Part shown: positions 46,687-57,194 of the stretch, piece by piece
Layout: every line of letters begins with the position of its first letter
How positions within the stretch are numbered: the first letter of the stretch is position 1
NCBI RefSeq assembly: GCF_900184035.1
Contig: NZ_FXWP01000013.1
Span: 124,001-188,000, forward strand
Source of the DNA: Kosakonia pseudosacchari
Lineage (GTDB): Bacteria; Pseudomonadota; Gammaproteobacteria; Enterobacterales; Enterobacteriaceae
DNA: 64,000 bases
Reading direction: 5' to 3'
Notes under the pieces: generated by a model
Seen by the model: only the letters and a program-made list of their open reading frames with translations
What the model was told of the DNA's origin: nothing
Databases searched by the model: none
Program-made: the position numbers and the translations under genes

Positions 46687-48207
46687 GCGCCGCTTTCACC
46701 CGCTCATTCCAGTATGAAGAGGCAAGCCTGGCGGGACGACAACGCGGCATTACTGAGCAGGGAAAAATCAGCGAACGCTTTGTCTGGAGCGTTAATTTCG
46801 CAGAGGAACAGAGCCACAATCTCAGCGGTCAACTGGTTAGCCCCTTCGACCCGACAAGCTTTGTTTCTCTGAGCGGCGTCACCCACCAGTTACTGCCGGA
46901 CGATGCACTGGCCGACTGGTAGGGTATGGATGTTTCAGTGTGAATGATTTGCTGACAGGCGAAACCTACATTTACCGGGGCAGAGCCTGGACAGGACTGC
47001 AAGCCAGGAACTGTAAAAAGGCACTCCAGTGATGCGCGATGGCGCAGCGGACGACCACGAACGTTACTGCTACGACAACCTCCCCGGCAGTAGGGCACTG
47101 GAAGTGAACAGTGGCGGCGAGTTAATCAGCCAGGAAGAGTATTACCCCTACGGCGTCACGGCGTTGTTCGCAGCCCGCAGCCAACTGGAGGCGGGTTATA
47201 AAACTATTCGTTTTTCCGGCAAGGAGCAGGATGCCACAGGCTTGTATTACTACGGATATCGCTATTATCAGCCGTGGGCGGGACGATGGCTCTCGGCAGA
47301 TCCGGCGGGCACGGTGGACGGGATAAACATCTATCAGATGGTTAATAACAATCCCATTGTATTAAGCGATGATTCAGGTCTGTTCTCATTTAAATGGTGG
47401 GGTATTTCTCCGGCGAAACGGGCGAATTTAAGTTACCAGAGAATGGCTGAAGGCGAAATATGGAGTGGGTTCAGTGATTATGCATCCTTTCTGCAACAAG
47501 CAAAACAGAATTTAAAAGATATAAAATCAGCCAATAAAGTTTTGTCACCTGAAGCAGCTGTTTTTATTAATCGGTTTCAGAGAATAGATTTTAATTTGGT
47601 TCACTTTTCTAATTCGGATCTGTCTAAAGGCGTTTTTTATTCAAGAGTCGAATTGGAAAAGAAAAAATAATTTTTAATGAATTGAATACGACGCCGGTAG
47701 ATATTTCACAACTAAAAACAGACGACTTTTCCTTTTTCTCACTGGAAGTCGTAGGGGCGAAAGGTAAGTTAACCAGTGTCCTGGGGGGTAATAAATATGA
47801 AATTCCACTACGTGAAACCGTGAATTATAAATATATGAATTATGCACATGTCGCCATTAACGATACCTTACTATTTGATGTCCGCCAGAAAAAAAACGGG
47901 CCTGGAAAGACAACTCGCGCTACTGAAGAATAAATCAGATATAAACTTTTTAAATCGGGAAATAATAGCGAAAGCGGCTAATCAAACCGTTTTTGATATT
48001 AAAGATCTTAAAGAAAGTCTGGCTTACAGAATAGTCAATAGCACGAAAAATTTATCCGCAGAGGGGCAGAAAAAAATATTTAGCGCCAGAACACCGCAGG
48101 AGTTTGATCTCGTGCTTTCGGTCATGTACCGGGCTCAGGTGCTAGTGCCCAAAAAATTTGTCAGTAAACTCGTTCAGAGGACGATGACGCAAAATGCGGC
48201 GGCTTAG
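46687..48207 (+). pseudogene. Decayed second tccC copy with an unrelated C-terminal tip
   Basis: From TRSFQYEEASLAGR the sequence follows residues of the intact tccC upstream, but with stops at 46920 and 47014, a one-base deletion near 46945 and deletions that join the ...NDLLTGETY segment to LPGQ and ...DGAADDHERY to YDNLPGS. The RHS core end (EEYYPYGVTALFAA...AGRWLSADPAGTVDGINIYQM) is intact, then a new tip begins (FSFKWWGISPAKRANLSYQR). The tip is split over three frames: a stop follows an A6 run at 47662-47667, and a second shift lies at the A8 run near 47887-47894. Reading through both gives a tip of about 280 residues ending at 48207. Its function is not recognised. Confidence 0.75.
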
Positions 48208-48245
48208 CGGTAACACCGATCTTATGTAAGTAACATCCAATGTGG

Positions 48246-49046
48246 TTACCGCCCGCTACGCCCGAGCGGTACCACCAGTGGGGTATGCGCGATGGGATCA
48301 TCAATGATCATGCAGCGCATGCCATACACCGCCTCAATCAATTCGGCGGTGACAATCTCTTTTGGCGCGCCCTGGGCGACGATTTTGCCGTCGCGCAGGG
48401 CAATCAGATGCGTGGCGTAGCGGCAAGCCTGGTTCAAATCGTGCAGCACCGCCGCCAGCGTGTAGCCCTGCTCGCGGTTCAGCTCACTCAACAGTTCCAG
48501 TAAGTCGATCTGGTAGCTGATATCCAGCCAGGTCGTTGGTTCATCAAGTAGCATGATCGCCGTCTCTTGCGCCAGCACCATCGCGATCCATGCCCGCTGA
48601 CGCTGCCCGCCGGAGAGCGTATCGACACTCTGTGTGGCCAGGTTTTCCACCCCGGTTGCCCGCATCGCCCGCTGCACCGCGTCGTCATCCTCTTTACGCC
48701 AGCGGGTAAACAGCGGCTGGTGCGGATAACGCCCGCGCGCGACCAGCTCCTGCACGGTGATATCGCCGGGCGTGGTGGCGTTTTGCGCAAGCAACCCTAT
48801 GCGGCGCGCCACCTCTTTGCTGGCATAGCGCTGGATCTGCTCGCCATCAAGATAAACATGACCTTGCGTTGGCGTCATCAGGCGGCTCAGCGTGCGCAGC
48901 AAGGTGGATTTACCGCAGCCGTTAGGGCCGATAATGGCGGTGAAATGGCCGTCGGGGATCGCCACGCTTAAACGTTCGGCAACCACTTTTTTGCCGTAGC
49001 CAAGGGTGAGCGCTTCGCCGCGCAAACGGGCAGATAAATCGGTCAT
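48246..49046 (-). CDS. fepC: Ferric enterobactin ABC transporter ATPase
   Basis: A 266-residue ATPase energising ferric enterobactin import. Walker A GPNGCGKST, signature LSGGQRQR, Walker B IMLLDEPTTWLD and switch His in VLHDLNQACRYA. It follows E. coli FepC closely (LTLGYGKKVVAERL). The start overlaps the fepG stop by 4 bases. In E. coli the next gene is fepE; here the decayed tccC converges on it 38 bases away. Confidence 0.96.
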   Translation of the reverse strand: MTDLSARLRGEALTLGYGKKVVAERLSVAIPDGHFTAIIGPNGCGKSTLLRTLSRLMTPTQGHVYLDGEQIQRYASKEVARRIGLLAQNATTPGDITVQELVARGRYPHQPLFTRWRKEDDDAVQRAMRATGVENLATQSVDTLSGGQRQRAWIAMVLAQETAIMLLDEPTTWLDISYQIDLLELLSELNREQGYTLAAVLHDLNQACRYATHLIALRDGKIVAQGAPKEIVTAELIEAVYGMRCMIIDDPIAHTPLVVPLGRSGR

Positions 49047-50035
49047 TTCTTGCGAGACTCCTGAATTAACAAGGCGATAAGGTAAATACCGCCCAGGCTG
49101 ACGGTCACCACGCCAACCGGCAACTGATAAGGCGTAAAACCGTGCTGGGCAATCATATCCGCCAGCAGTAACAACACCGCACCGCACAACGCGGACTGAG
49201 TTAACCCCCAGCGCGCGGTGGCGCTGATCCGGCGGGCAATATGCGGCGCGACCAGCGCGATAAACGAAATCGGCCCCGCCAGCGCTGTTGCGGCGGCGGT
49301 GAGTGCGACAGCCACCAGCATCAGCAGCAGTCGTGAACGCTCAACGCTGACGCCAAGCGCGCAGGCGCTGTCATCGCCCATTTCCAGCAGCCGCATACGT
49401 CGCGCCAGCAGAGCGGCAAAAAGAAACATCACCAGCATGATCGGCGCGGAAGGAATAGTTTTCACCCAGGTCAGGCCATTGAGCGACCCGGCGTTCCACA
49501 GCCCGGCGGAGAGCGCCGTTTCCAGCGAGGCATGCAGCAGCAGCCAGGTATTAAACGCCACCAGCATCGCCCGCACGCCAATACCGACGATGATCAAGCG
49601 GAACGTCTCAATGCCGTTGCGCCAGGCCAGCAGCCAGACCACCAGCGAGGTCAGCAGACCGCCGACCATCGCCGCCAGCGCGATCGCCGCCAGATGCTGA
49701 CCAAACAGCACCATCGCCACCAGCACGCCGCTCCACGCGCCGGTGTTAAAGCCCATCACATCCGGGCTGCCGAGCGGGTTACGCATTAGCGACTGGAAAA
49801 TCGCGCCGCTGACGCCAAGCGCTGCGCCCACCAGCAGCGCCATCAGTACGCGCGGCAAGCGCCACTCCATCACAACAAGTTGCATGGCGCGTGGCGCGTC
49901 GCCGGTGAGCGCGTCAAGCACCTGCGAAAACGCCAGCGTCACTGCACCGCTACGTAACCCCCACGCTGTCAATAACAACGCGGCGATAACCATGAATAAA
50001 CAACTGCCGAGCAGGCGGCGGGAGGGCGCCATCAT
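49043..50035 (-). CDS. fepG: Ferric enterobactin ABC transporter permease
   Basis: A 330-residue FecCD-type permease, equal in length to E. coli FepG. It has about nine or ten helices with LRSGAVTLAFSQVLDALTG near the N-terminus, NPLGSPDVMGFNTGAWSGV and GPISFIALVAPHIARRI for the ATPase contact. It pairs with FepD as a heterodimer. Its ATG overlaps the fepD stop by 4 bases. Confidence 0.96.
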   Translation of the reverse strand: MMAPSRRLLGSCLFMVIAALLLTAWGLRSGAVTLAFSQVLDALTGDAPRAMQLVVMEWRLPRVLMALLVGAALGVSGAIFQSLMRNPLGSPDVMGFNTGAWSGVLVAMVLFGQHLAAIALAAMVGGLLTSLVVWLLAWRNGIETFRLIIVGIGVRAMLVAFNTWLLLHASLETALSAGLWNAGSLNGLTWVKTIPSAPIMLVMFLFAALLARRMRLLEMGDDSACALGVSVERSRLLLMLVAVALTAAATALAGPISFIALVAPHIARRISATARWGLTQSALCGAVLLLLADMIAQHGFTPYQLPVGVVTVSLGGIYLIALLIQESRKK

Positions 50036-51036
50036 AAGCCACCTCCGCGCGCGCGGCGCACCAGCACGATCAACACCGGCGCGCCAATAAAGGCGCTAAC
50101 CACGGAAACCCGCAATTCGCCCGGCACCAGCAGGCGGCCAATGATATCGGCAAACAGTAGCAGGGCAGGGGTGGCAATCAGCGTGACCGGCAGCGACCAG
50201 CGGTGATCCGCGCCGACCAGCCAGCGTGCCATGTGCGGCATCATCAGACCGATAAAGGCAATCGGGCCGACAACCGCCGTCGCGCTGCCGCACAGCACCG
50301 TGATGATCACTAAACCGAGCAACTGCGTGCGTGCCACGCGGCTGCCCAGCGCGGTAGCGGTGTCGCTGCCGAGGCTCAGGCTGTTAAGCGCGCGGCTCAG
50401 CATTAGTGCAATGGTCGCTGCCAGCAGCACCGGGATCAGGACAATTTTTAGCGTTTGCAGGGTGCGGATATCCAGCGAACCGGCCTGCCAGAAGCGCAAC
50501 TGATCGTAAACGTCGGCATTAAGCAACGAAATGCCACTGGATAACCCTTCCAGCACCGCTGCCAGCGCCACGCCCGCCAGCGTCAGGCGAACCGGGCTGA
50601 GCTGCCCGCCGCCCTGGCTGCCGGTAAAGGCGACCAGCAGCGACGCCGCCAGTGCGCCGCAAAAAGCGAGCAACAGTTGTTCGACGGGAGTGACTGTACC
50701 CAGCAGCGCCGCGCCGAGCACAATGGCGAAACTGGCACCAGCGTTAACGCCGAGTAAGCCGGGATCGGCGAGCGGATTTCGCGTGAGCGTTTGCATTAAC
50801 GCACCGGCAATACCCAGTGCGCCGCCCGCCAGTAAACCTGCCAGCGTACGTGGCAGGCGAGCATCATTGATGATGGTGCAGTCCGCGCTCTGGCAGACGC
50901 CAGTCAGGGCATCGATGACGACCGCGGCGGGCAGGGGTTTTGCGCCAATAAACAGGCTGAGTGCAACGGCGACAACCAGCAATATCAATAACCCGGCGAG
51001 GGCAACGGGGCGCGCCGGGAAAGCAGAACACGACAT
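50032..51036 (-). CDS. fepD: Ferric enterobactin ABC transporter permease
   Basis: A 334-residue FecCD-type permease, partner of FepG. IGAKPLPAAVVIDALTGVCQSADCTIINDARLPRTLAGLLAGG is nearly that of E. coli FepD; NPLADPGLLGVNAGASFAIVLG follows. The ATG at 51036 matches the E. coli start (MSxSxA...); a TTG four codons upstream is less likely. It is the first gene of fepDGC and is divergent from entS. Confidence 0.96.
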   Translation of the reverse strand: MSCSAFPARPVALAGLLILLVVAVALSLFIGAKPLPAAVVIDALTGVCQSADCTIINDARLPRTLAGLLAGGALGIAGALMQTLTRNPLADPGLLGVNAGASFAIVLGAALLGTVTPVEQLLLAFCGALAASLLVAFTGSQGGGQLSPVRLTLAGVALAAVLEGLSSGISLLNADVYDQLRFWQAGSLDIRTLQTLKIVLIPVLLAATIALMLSRALNSLSLGSDTATALGSRVARTQLLGLVIITVLCGSATAVVGPIAFIGLMMPHMARWLVGADHRWSLPVTLIATPALLLFADIIGRLLVPGELRVSVVSAFIGAPVLIVLVRRARGGGL

Positions 51037-51052
51037 AAAACGTCCCAAATTT

Positions 51053-51071
51053 GATAATGATAGTAATTATC
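51053..51071. promoter_or_regulatory. Fur box, divergent fepD-entS promoter
   Basis: GATAATGATAGTAATTATC matches 17 of 19 positions of the Fur consensus. It is 17 bases upstream of fepD and 78 upstream of entS, the conserved enterobacterial arrangement. Confidence 0.88.
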
Positions 51072-51148
51072 GTTATCGATCTTGTTTTGATATGTTACCA
51101 TGCGCAGCCTGCGAATGGACATAGAAAGTGTGTATTTAAGGCATTGGA

Positions 51149-52390
51149 ATGAAGCAACAATCCTGGCTGTTAAACCTGAGTCTGCTGCGTACGCATCCGG
51201 CGTTTCGCGCGGTATTTCTGGCGCGTTTTATCTCAATTCTCTCGCTGGGGTTATTGGGCGTGGCGGTACCGGTGCAAATCCAGGCGATGACCCACTCCAG
51301 CTGGCAAGTTGGCCTTGCTGTCACGCTGACCGGTAGCGCCATGTTCGTCGGCCTGATGTTTGGCGGCGTTCTGGCGGATCGTTTTGAACGCAAAAAACTG
51401 ATCCTGCTGGCGCGTTCCACCTGCGGCGTTGGTTTTATCGGCCTGTATCTGAATGCCTTATTACCGGCGCCTTCGCTGCTGGCAATTTATCTGCTCGGTT
51501 TGTGGGATGGTTTTTTCGGCGCGCTGGGTGTGACGGCGCTGCTGGCGGCGACCCCGGCGCTGGTCGGGCGTGAAAATCTGATGCACGCTGGCGCAATTAC
51601 CATGCTGACGGTGCGGCTGGGGTCGGTTATTTCGCCCATGTGCGGCGGCTTGCTGCTGGCGACCGGCGGCGTGGCGTGGAACTACGGGCTGGCGGCGGCG
51701 GGCACGTTTATCACCCTGTTGCCGTTGCTTAGCCTGCCTGCATTACCGCCACCGCCCCAACCGCGCGAGCACCCGCTGAAATCACTGCTTACCGCCCTGC
51801 AATTTTTACTGCATAACCCGCTCATTGGCGGCATCGCGCTGCTTGGCGGGCTATTAACGATGGCCAGCGCGGTGCGGGTGCTCTACCCGGCGCTGGCGAT
51901 AAGCTGGAATATGTCGGCGGCAGAAATTGGTTTGCTGTATGCCGCGCTGCCGCTTGGCGCGGCGATTGGGGCGTTAACCAGCGGCAGGCTGGCGCATAGC
52001 GAACGCCCCGGCGTAATTATGCTGCTGGCGTCCGTGGGCGCGTTTATTGCCATCGGTTTATTCAGCCTGATGCCCGTCTGGGCGCTGGGTGTGCTGTTCC
52101 TGGCGTTATGCGGCTGGCTGACGGCGGTGAGTTCGCTGCTGCAATACACGCTGCTGCAAACACAAACCCCGGAAGCGATGCTCGGGCGAATTAACGGTTT
52201 ATGGACGGCGCAGAATGTCACGGGCGACGCCATCGGCGCGGCGCTGCTTGGCGCGATGGCATCAATGATGACGCCCACATCATCGGCGAGCATCAGCGGT
52301 TTTGTGCTGGCGATTGTTGGCGTGTTGCTGGTGGTGGTGCTCGGCGAGCTGCGGCGTTTTCGCCAGGCGCAGCCCGCCACAGAAGCCTGA
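51149..52390 (+). CDS. entS: Enterobactin exporter (MFS)
   Basis: A 413-residue, twelve-helix MFS protein exporting enterobactin across the inner membrane. It matches E. coli EntS in order and length (416), with [41 protein letters not shown] (loop 2-3 motif) and [24 protein letters not shown]. It stands between fepDGC and fepB, as in E. coli. Confidence 0.95.
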   Translation: MKQQSWLLNLSLLRTHPAFRAVFLARFISILSLGLLGVAVPVQIQAMTHSSWQVGLAVTLTGSAMFVGLMFGGVLADRFERKKLILLARSTCGVGFIGLYLNALLPAPSLLAIYLLGLWDGFFGALGVTALLAATPALVGRENLMHAGAITMLTVRLGSVISPMCGGLLLATGGVAWNYGLAAAGTFITLLPLLSLPALPPPPQPREHPLKSLLTALQFLLHNPLIGGIALLGGLLTMASAVRVLYPALAISWNMSAAEIGLLYAALPLGAAIGALTSGRLAHSERPGVIMLLASVGAFIAIGLFSLMPVWALGVLFLALCGWLTAVSSLLQYTLLQTQTPEAMLGRINGLWTAQNVTGDAIGAALLGAMASMMTPTSSASISGFVLAIVGVLLVVVLGELRRFRQAQPATEA

Positions 52391-53350
52391 TTACCCAAAC
52401 AGCGCCGACAAACGTTGTAACACGCGGGTGGCGCTGTAGTAATCAAGACGGAAGGTTTCCGCACCCAGTGCATACACGCGGTGGTTTTGCACCGCTGGCA
52501 AGTGCGTCAGCAGCGGGTTCTGGCTAAGCGCGTCGGCGTCTTTCTGGTCGCTGGCAAACAGGAACAGCGCTTCGCCATTCAGCCCGGCGGCCAGGTTCTC
52601 GCCGCCTAACTGGACGATGTCATGACGCTTCCCCTGGCTCTGGCTGGTGTGCAGGTTCGCCGGTAACGGCGCGAGGGCAAAGCCCAGTTGCTGCAGCAAT
52701 TTGCCCTGAGCGGACTCTGCGGTCCACAGATTAGCGGCGTGCGCCGCCGGGGTATAAACCAGCGCGGTGACCGGCTGCGGCGGCAGTTTCATGCGTGTTT
52801 TAACGTCAGCAAGCTGTTGATTGAACTGGCTGATACGTGCTGCCGCCTCTTTTTCGTGACCGGTGATTTCGCCAAGCTGCGTTAACAGCGCCTGCCAGCT
52901 TTTATCGTCGTAGTTGATAACCAGCGTCGGGGCGATGGTCGAGAGCTGATCATACAGCGGCAACGCGGAGTCGCCGCCGGTGGCGCTGATCAAAATTAAA
53001 TCCGGCATCTGCGCGGCAACGGCTTCCGCATTGGTTTCACCAATGTAGAGACGGCCGACATTGCGCTGTCTGGCGATGTCGCCCCACTGGCGCAAAAAGC
53101 CCTGATCATCGGCGAAACGGTTATTGGGCGTGGTGGCTCCACTGGCGATAACCGGCGCGTCAATCGCCAGTAGCGAACCGGTGAGCGTCACGCTGGTGGA
53201 AACAATGCGCAGCGGCTTGCTGGTAAGCGTGTGGGTGCCGTGGCTGTCCGTTACCTGGCGCGGCCAGTCGGCGGCGGTGGCTGAGGTTAGTCCTAAAACA
53301 AAAATGCTCAAAAACACTAAGGGTTTACGGCTCCATAAAGAGAATCTCAC
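52391..53350 (-). CDS. fepB: Ferric enterobactin periplasmic binding protein
   Basis: A 319-residue class III binding protein that passes ferric enterobactin from FepA to FepDGC. The mature start [16 protein letters not shown] and [31 protein letters not shown] are nearly those of E. coli. The GTG at 53350 is chosen because AGGA lies 8 bases upstream and the resulting signal peptide ([20 protein letters not shown]) has normal length; ATG codons at 53389-53416 would give an overlong leader. Confidence 0.93.
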   Translation of the reverse strand: MRFSLWSRKPLVFLSIFVLGLTSATAADWPRQVTDSHGTHTLTSKPLRIVSTSVTLTGSLLAIDAPVIASGATTPNNRFADDQGFLRQWGDIARQRNVGRLYIGETNAEAVAAQMPDLILISATGGDSALPLYDQLSTIAPTLVINYDDKSWQALLTQLGEITGHEKEAAARISQFNQQLADVKTRMKLPPQPVTALVYTPAAHAANLWTAESAQGKLLQQLGFALAPLPANLHTSQSQGKRHDIVQLGGENLAAGLNGEALFLFASDQKDADALSQNPLLTHLPAVQNHRVYALGAETFRLDYYSATRVLQRLSALFG

Positions 53351-53489
53351 AACGCGTATCCTGTTTTTGTTGAAGTTAATGCTTCTCATTTTCATCGCTG
53401 AATGAAGCAGATGCAAGCATTAGCACTACTGGCGAAGAATCTGCTGTTGACAGAGCAGGGCATAACTTTTTATCTTACTGCGACAAAAC

Positions 53490-53508
53490 ACAAATGATAA
53501 TCATTCTT
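53490..53508. promoter_or_regulatory. Fur box, divergent fepB-entC promoter
   Basis: ACAAATGATAATCATTCTT contains the perfect core AATGATAATCATT (14 of 19 to consensus), 28 bases upstream of entC. In E. coli the same position controls fepB and entCEBAH. Confidence 0.85.
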
Positions 53509-53536
53509 AGTTCATTTATCATTGTTGGAGGATGAT

Positions 53537-54712
53537 ATGGATACGTCCCTGGCTGAGGAAACCCGGCAGTCTGCGAAGACGCTGGCCGCGGATCAGTTTT
53601 TCTTTATGTCGCCGTACCGCAGTTTCACCACCTCCGGGTGCGTGGCGCGTTTCTGCGAGCCTGCCGCAGGCGGCGATGCGCCGCAGAGCGCTTTCCAGCA
53701 AAAGCTGGCGCAAGCCTTTGCCGATGCGAAAGCGCAGGGCATTGCCCGCCCGGTGATGGTAGGGGCGATCCCGTTCGATACCACGCAGCCGTCCGCACTG
53801 TTTATCCCGCAATCCTGGCAAACCTTCTCCCGCCCGGAGAAACAACGATCCGCGCGTTATTTCAACAGCGGCGCGATGCCGAATGTCATGGCGCAGCAGG
53901 AAATCCCCGCTCAGGACGCCTTTATGCAAATGGTGGCGAACGCCGCCGCCCGCACCGCCACGCCGGAAGTCGACAAAGTGGTGCTCTCACGTCTGATTGA
54001 GATCACTACCGACAGCCGCATCGACAGCGGCGTGCTGCTGGAACGGCTGATTGCCCAGAACCCGGCCAGTTTCAACTTCCACGTTCCGCTGCCCGATGAC
54101 GGCGTACTGCTGGGCGCGAGCCCGGAATTGCTGCTGCGTAAGGAGCAGGAGCACTTCAGTTCACTGCCGCTCGCCGGATCGGCGCGTCGTCAGCCGGACG
54201 ACATTCTCGATCGTGAAGCGGGCAACAAACTGCTGGCCTCGGAAAAAGACCGCCATGAACACGAACTGGTGACCCAGGCGATGAAAAACGTGCTGCAACC
54301 GCGCAGTAAAACCCTGACGCTGCCGGATTCACCGCAACTGATCACGACACCAACGTTATGGCACCTGGCCACGCCGATTGAAGGCACCGCATTAGCAGAG
54401 GAAAACGCGCTGACGCTGGCTTGTCTGCTGCATCCGACACCTGCGCTGAGCGGCTTCCCGCACCAGGTGGCGAAACAGGTGATTGCCGAGCTGGAGCCGT
54501 TCAACCGCGAGCTGTTTGGCGGCATTGTCGGCTGGTGCGACGCCGAAGGTAACGGTGAGTGGGTGGTTACCATCCGCTGCGCGCGGCTTCACGATAAAAG
54601 CGTACGTCTGTTCGCTGGTGCCGGAATTGTTCCGGCCTCGTCGCCGCTTTCGGAGTGGCGCGAAACCGGCGTCAAGCTGAGCACCATGCTGAACGCATTC
54701 GGTTTGCACTGA
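53537..54712 (+). CDS. entC: Isochorismate synthase
   Basis: A 391-residue, Mg-dependent enzyme converting chorismate to isochorismate, the first step of 2,3-dihydroxybenzoate synthesis. It is the same length as E. coli EntC, with matching FFFMSPYRSFTTSGC, LLLGASPELLLRK-type segment and the active-site run EKDRHEHELVTQAM, plus GWCDAEGNGEWVVTIRCA. GGAGGAT precedes the ATG. It begins entCEBAH. Confidence 0.97.
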   Translation: MDTSLAEETRQSAKTLAADQFFFMSPYRSFTTSGCVARFCEPAAGGDAPQSAFQQKLAQAFADAKAQGIARPVMVGAIPFDTTQPSALFIPQSWQTFSRPEKQRSARYFNSGAMPNVMAQQEIPAQDAFMQMVANAAARTATPEVDKVVLSRLIEITTDSRIDSGVLLERLIAQNPASFNFHVPLPDDGVLLGASPELLLRKEQEHFSSLPLAGSARRQPDDILDREAGNKLLASEKDRHEHELVTQAMKNVLQPRSKTLTLPDSPQLITTPTLWHLATPIEGTALAEENALTLACLLHPTPALSGFPHQVAKQVIAELEPFNRELFGGIVGWCDAEGNGEWVVTIRCARLHDKSVRLFAGAGIVPASSPLSEWRETGVKLSTMLNAFGLH

Positions 54713-54721
54713 GGATTAACC

Positions 54722-56332
54722 ATGACCATTGCTTTTACCCGCTGGCCGGAAGATTTTGCCCGTCGTTATCGTGAAAAGGGCTACTGGCAGGATTTACCGC
54801 TGACCGATATTTTAACCCGCCACGCGCATAGCGATGCCACGGCGGTGATTGACGGTGAACGGCGCTACAGCTACCGCCAGCTCAACGAGGCTTCAGACAA
54901 TCTGGCCTCGGCGCTGCAGGCGCAGGGCATCAAGCGCGGGGAAACCGCGCTGGTGCAGTTGGGCAACGTCAGTGAGTTCTATATCGCCTTCTTTGCGCTG
55001 CTGAAAATTGGCGTCGTGCCAGTGAATGCGCTGTTCAGCCATCAGCGTAGCGAATTGAACGCCTATGCCGCGCAAATCGCTCCGGCGCTGCTGATTGCCG
55101 ATCGCGCCCACACGCTGTTCGAGAATGACCATTTCCTCACCGCGTTTACCGCGCAGCACCCGTCGGTGCGCGCAGTGCTGCTGCGTGGCGACAATGGTGA
55201 GCAGGCACTGGAAAACGCCATTGCCCGCCCGGCAGATAACTTTATCGCCACGCCAACGCCTGCCGATGAAGTGGCGTTTTTCCAGCTTTCTGGCGGCAGC
55301 ACCGGCACGCCGAAGCTCATTCCGCGCACGCACAATGATTACTACTACAGCATTGTGCGCAGTAACGAAATCTGCGGATTTAACCCGCAAACACGTTATC
55401 TCTGCGCACTGCCGGCGGCGCACAACTACCCGCTGAGTTCACCCGGCGCGCTGGGTGTTTTCCATGCCGGAGGCTGCGTGGTGCTGGCGGCCGATCCGAG
55501 CGCTACGCTCTGCTTCCCGCTGATTGAAAAACACCAGATTAACGTCACCGCGCTGGTGCCGCCGGCGGTGAGCCTGTGGTTACAGGCGATTGCCGAGTGG
55601 GGCAGCAATGTGCCACTCGCCTCGCTGCGGCTGTTACAGGTGGGCGGCGCGCGGTTATCGGCAACGCTTGCAGCACGCATTCCGGCGGAGATTGGCTGCC
55701 AGTTGCAGCAGGTGTTCGGCATGGCGGAAGGGCTGGTGAACTACACCCGACTGGATGATCCCTTCGAACGCATTATCAATACGCAAGGCCGCCCGATGTG
55801 CCCGGATGATGAAGTGTGGGTGGCGGATGAAAACGGCAATCTGCTGCCGCCAGGCCACGTTGGCCGCCTGATGACGCGTGGCCCGTATACCTTTCGCGGC
55901 TACTTTAACAGCCCAGAACACAATGCCAGCGCCTTTGATGACAACGGTTTTTACTGCTCCGGCGATCTGATTTCGATCGACGAACAGGGGTACATCACCG
56001 TACAGGGGCGCGAAAAAGATCAGATCAACCGTGGGGGCGAGAAGATTGCCGCCGAGGAGATCGAAAACCTGCTGCTGCGCCATGAGTCGGTGATCCACGC
56101 CGCGCTGGTCAGCATGGAAGACAGCCTGCTGGGTGAAAAAAGCTGCGCGTATCTGGTGGTGAAAACGCCGCTGCGCGCGGTGGCAGTCCGCCGCTTCCTG
56201 CGCGAGCAGGGCGTTGCCGAGTTCAAGCTGCCGGATCGCGTGGAGTGCGTGGACGCGCTGCCATTAACGCCGGTAGGCAAGGTTGATAAAAAACAGTTAC
56301 GCCAGTGGTTAGCGCAGCGCGCCACCGCGTAA
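54722..56332 (+). CDS. entE: 2,3-dihydroxybenzoate-AMP ligase
   Basis: A 536-residue adenylating enzyme (same length as E. coli) that activates dihydroxybenzoate and loads it onto EntB. The ANL motifs are visible: [20 protein letters not shown] (P loop), [20 protein letters not shown] and the hinge with [15 protein letters not shown], and the catalytic Lys in [11 protein letters not shown]. It starts 9 bases after entC. Confidence 0.97.
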   Translation: MTIAFTRWPEDFARRYREKGYWQDLPLTDILTRHAHSDATAVIDGERRYSYRQLNEASDNLASALQAQGIKRGETALVQLGNVSEFYIAFFALLKIGVVPVNALFSHQRSELNAYAAQIAPALLIADRAHTLFENDHFLTAFTAQHPSVRAVLLRGDNGEQALENAIARPADNFIATPTPADEVAFFQLSGGSTGTPKLIPRTHNDYYYSIVRSNEICGFNPQTRYLCALPAAHNYPLSSPGALGVFHAGGCVVLAADPSATLCFPLIEKHQINVTALVPPAVSLWLQAIAEWGSNVPLASLRLLQVGGARLSATLAARIPAEIGCQLQQVFGMAEGLVNYTRLDDPFERIINTQGRPMCPDDEVWVADENGNLLPPGHVGRLMTRGPYTFRGYFNSPEHNASAFDDNGFYCSGDLISIDEQGYITVQGREKDQINRGGEKIAAEEIENLLLRHESVIHAALVSMEDSLLGEKSCAYLVVKTPLRAVAVRRFLREQGVAEFKLPDRVECVDALPLTPVGKVDKKQLRQWLAQRATA

Positions 56333-56342
56333 AGGAGAGAAG

Positions 56343-57194
56343 ATGGCGATTCCAAAATTACAGGGCTACGCGCTGCCAGTCGCGGCCGATATTCCGCAAA
56401 ACAAGGTGAGCTGGCCATTCGAGCCGGAACGTGCGGCGCTGCTGATCCACGATATGCAGGACTACTTTGTTAACTTCTGGGGCGAAAACTGCCCGATGAT
56501 GCAGCAAGTGGTGGCGAACATCGCCAGATTGCGCGATTTCTGTAAGCAAAACCATATCCCGGTTTACTACACCGCGCAGCCGAAAGAGCAGAACGATGAA
56601 GACCGCGCGTTGCTCAACGATATGTGGGGGCCGGGCTTAACCCGCTCGCCGGAGCAGCAGAAAATTGTCGCTGCGCTGACCCCCGAAGAAGCCGACACCG
56701 TGCTGGTGAAGTGGCGCTACAGCGCGTTTCACCGCTCGCCGCTGGAGCAGATGCTCAAAGAGACAGGGCGTAACCAGTTGTTGATCACCGGCGTTTATTC
56801 GCACATTGGCTGTATGACCACTGCGACTGACGCGTTTATGCGCGATATCAAACCGTTTATGGTTGCCGACGCGCTGGCGGATTTCAGCCGCGAAGAGCAT
56901 CTGATGTCGCTGAACTATGTCGCCGGGCGTTCCGGTCGCGTGGTGATGACGCACGATCTGCTGCCCGCACCGGCAAACAAAGCGGCGTTACGCGCGCTGA
57001 TCCTGCCGCTGCTGGATGAATCCGACGAACCGCAGGACGATGAAAACCTGATTGATTATGGTCTCGATTCCGTGCGCATGATGGCGCTCGCCGCGCGCTG
57101 GCGCAAAGTCCACAGCGATATCGATTTTGTCATGCTGGCGAAGAACCCGACCATTGATGCCTGGTGGGCGCTGCTTGCGCGCGAGGTGAAATAA
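56343..57194 (+). CDS. entB: Isochorismatase / aryl carrier protein
   Basis: A 283-residue bifunctional protein. The N-terminal isochorismatase domain (1-205; ALLIHDMQDYFVNFW, TGVYSHIGCMTTATDAFM) forms dihydro-dihydroxybenzoate. The C-terminal carrier domain takes a phosphopantetheine at the Ser in DYGLDSVRMM and presents the aryl group to EntF. AGGAGAG precedes the ATG; the stop overlaps the entA start by one base. Confidence 0.97.
   Translation: MAIPKLQGYALPVAADIPQNKVSWPFEPERAALLIHDMQDYFVNFWGENCPMMQQVVANIARLRDFCKQNHIPVYYTAQPKEQNDEDRALLNDMWGPGLTRSPEQQKIVAALTPEEADTVLVKWRYSAFHRSPLEQMLKETGRNQLLITGVYSHIGCMTTATDAFMRDIKPFMVADALADFSREEHLMSLNYVAGRSGRVVMTHDLLPAPANKAALRALILPLLDESDEPQDDENLIDYGLDSVRMMALAARWRKVHSDIDFVMLAKNPTIDAWWALLAREVK

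Noticed and set aside
46623..48207. Insertion sequence or transposon as the cause of the entF-fepC insertion
   Set aside because: No transposase frame, terminal inverted repeats or target duplications could be found at the edges.
47842..48207. Independent immunity gene after the decayed tccC tip
   Set aside because: The frame joins the preceding tip sequence smoothly at the A8 run and has no own ribosome site, so it is better read as the frameshifted end of the same tip.
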